DNA of 6,176 nucleotides from Burkholderiales bacterium (GTDB taxonomy: Bacteria > Pseudomonadota > Gammaproteobacteria > Burkholderiales > SHXO01), in contig JAHCKU010000196.1 in NCBI GenBank assembly GCA_026125625.1, positions 1 through 6,176 of the forward strand, in the 5' to 3' direction. Made by a program: the position numbers and the translations under genes. Positions within the stretch are counted from its first letter, which is position 1, and each line of letters opens with the position of its first letter. Positions 5,700-6,176 of this stretch are shown piece after piece. The notes beneath the pieces were generated by a model, which was not told the origin of the DNA, ran no database searches, and was given only the letters and a program-made list of their open reading frames with translations.

Positions 5700-6176
5700 A
5701 TGGCTTCCGATCTGATCTTCCGGCAACTGTACGATGCCGCCTCGTCCACGTACACCTACCTGCTGGCCGATCCGCACACGCGTGAGGCGGTGCTGATCGA
5801 CAGCGTGTACGAGCAGCATTTGCGCGACAAGGCGCTGCTCGACGAGCTGAATCTGACCTTGCGCGTGGTCTTGGATACGCATTGCCACGCCGACCACGTC
5901 ACCGGTGCCTGGCTCATGCAGCAGACCACCGGCTGCCGCTACGGCATCTCGCGGCGCTATCAGCCGGACATCACGTGCGCGGACATTGCGCTCGACCACG
6001 GCGAGCACGTCACCTTCGGCCGGCACGCACTGCAGGTGCGTGCCACGCCTGGGCACACGGCGGGCTGCATCACCTACGTCAGCGACGACCGGCGCATGGC
6101 CTTCACCGGCGATGCCCTGCTCATTCGCGGCGCCGGGCGCTGCGACTTTCAGCAGGGCAACGCGCACATCCTGTTC
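5700..6176 (+). CDS. ETHE1-like persulfide dioxygenase (MBL fold), 3'-truncated by window edge
   Basis: The frame runs from ATG 5700 to the last base, giving 159 residues with no stop; the start has GGAG at 5688-5691, 8 nt upstream. The N terminus (MASDLIFRQLYDAASSTYTYLL) is typical of the ETHE1 group. The metallo-beta-lactamase motif THCHADH is at residues 60-66, PGHT at 117-120, TGD at 136-138, and the family stretch RGAGRCDFQQG at 143-153. By homology the mononuclear iron is held by H61, H119 and D138 (human ETHE1 H79, H135, D154). Such enzymes oxidise glutathione persulfide to sulfite plus glutathione with O2 in the cytoplasm, as part of sulfide detoxification. Family members usually have about 230-250 residues, or more if fused to rhodanese; the missing C-terminal part would decide. 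No sulfide:quinone oxidoreductase or rhodanese gene is visible alongside. Confidence 0.93.
   Translation, partial: MASDLIFRQLYDAASSTYTYLLADPHTREAVLIDSVYEQHLRDKALLDELNLTLRVVLDTHCHADHVTGAWLMQQTTGCRYGISRRYQPDITCADIALDHGEHVTFGRHALQVRATPGHTAGCITYVSDDRRMAFTGDALLIRGAGRCDFQQGNAHILF

Noticed and set aside
5655..6167. Open frame of 170 codons on the - strand opposite the ETHE1-like gene
   Set aside because: The + strand encodes all metallo-beta-lactamase and iron-ligand motifs, so the opposite frame is a shadow.

Overview
The window is GC-rich chromosomal DNA. It has strong GGAGG-type ribosome binding sites, densely packed genes, and two-component, c-di-GMP and periplasmic proteins typical of Pseudomonadota. 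A free-living gamma- or betaproteobacterium is the best guess; nothing fixes the genus. There are no rRNA or tRNA genes, transposases, CRISPR repeats or phage genes. Seven protein genes are supported, two of them cut by the window edges.

Layout. (1) The window opens inside a PAS-containing sensor histidine kinase (+, to 868), which ends without a receiver domain. (2) Convergent to it is a small four-helix membrane protein (-, 903-1328). This is divergent from (3) an XRE-type regulator with a MmyB-like ligand-binding domain (+, 1449-2282). Their shared 120-nt spacer holds a near-perfect 10-3-10 palindrome that is a likely operator. (4) A secreted seven-bladed YVTN/YncE-type beta-propeller (-, 2377-3462) is convergent with the regulator. 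(5) After a less GC-rich 334-nt divergent spacer comes a LOV-GGDEF protein (+, 3797-4771), a probable blue-light-responsive diguanylate cyclase. (6) A small secreted DUF2059 protein (+, 4999-5490) follows. (7) The window ends inside an ETHE1-like persulfide dioxygenase of the metallo-beta-lactamase fold (+, from 5700).

The genes do not form one operon. Strand switches and spacers of 90 to 330 nt suggest mostly single-gene units, several bounded by hairpins. The clearest functional unit is the divergent pair of regulator and membrane protein around the palindrome.

The most interesting item is the LOV-GGDEF protein. It keeps the photoactive cysteine (C56), the two flavin-binding asparagines, the GGEEF active site and an RxxD inhibitory site. 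The normally conserved LOV glutamine that relays the flavin signal is leucine (L119). It would therefore be a natural glutamine-deficient LOV photoreceptor driving c-di-GMP synthesis.
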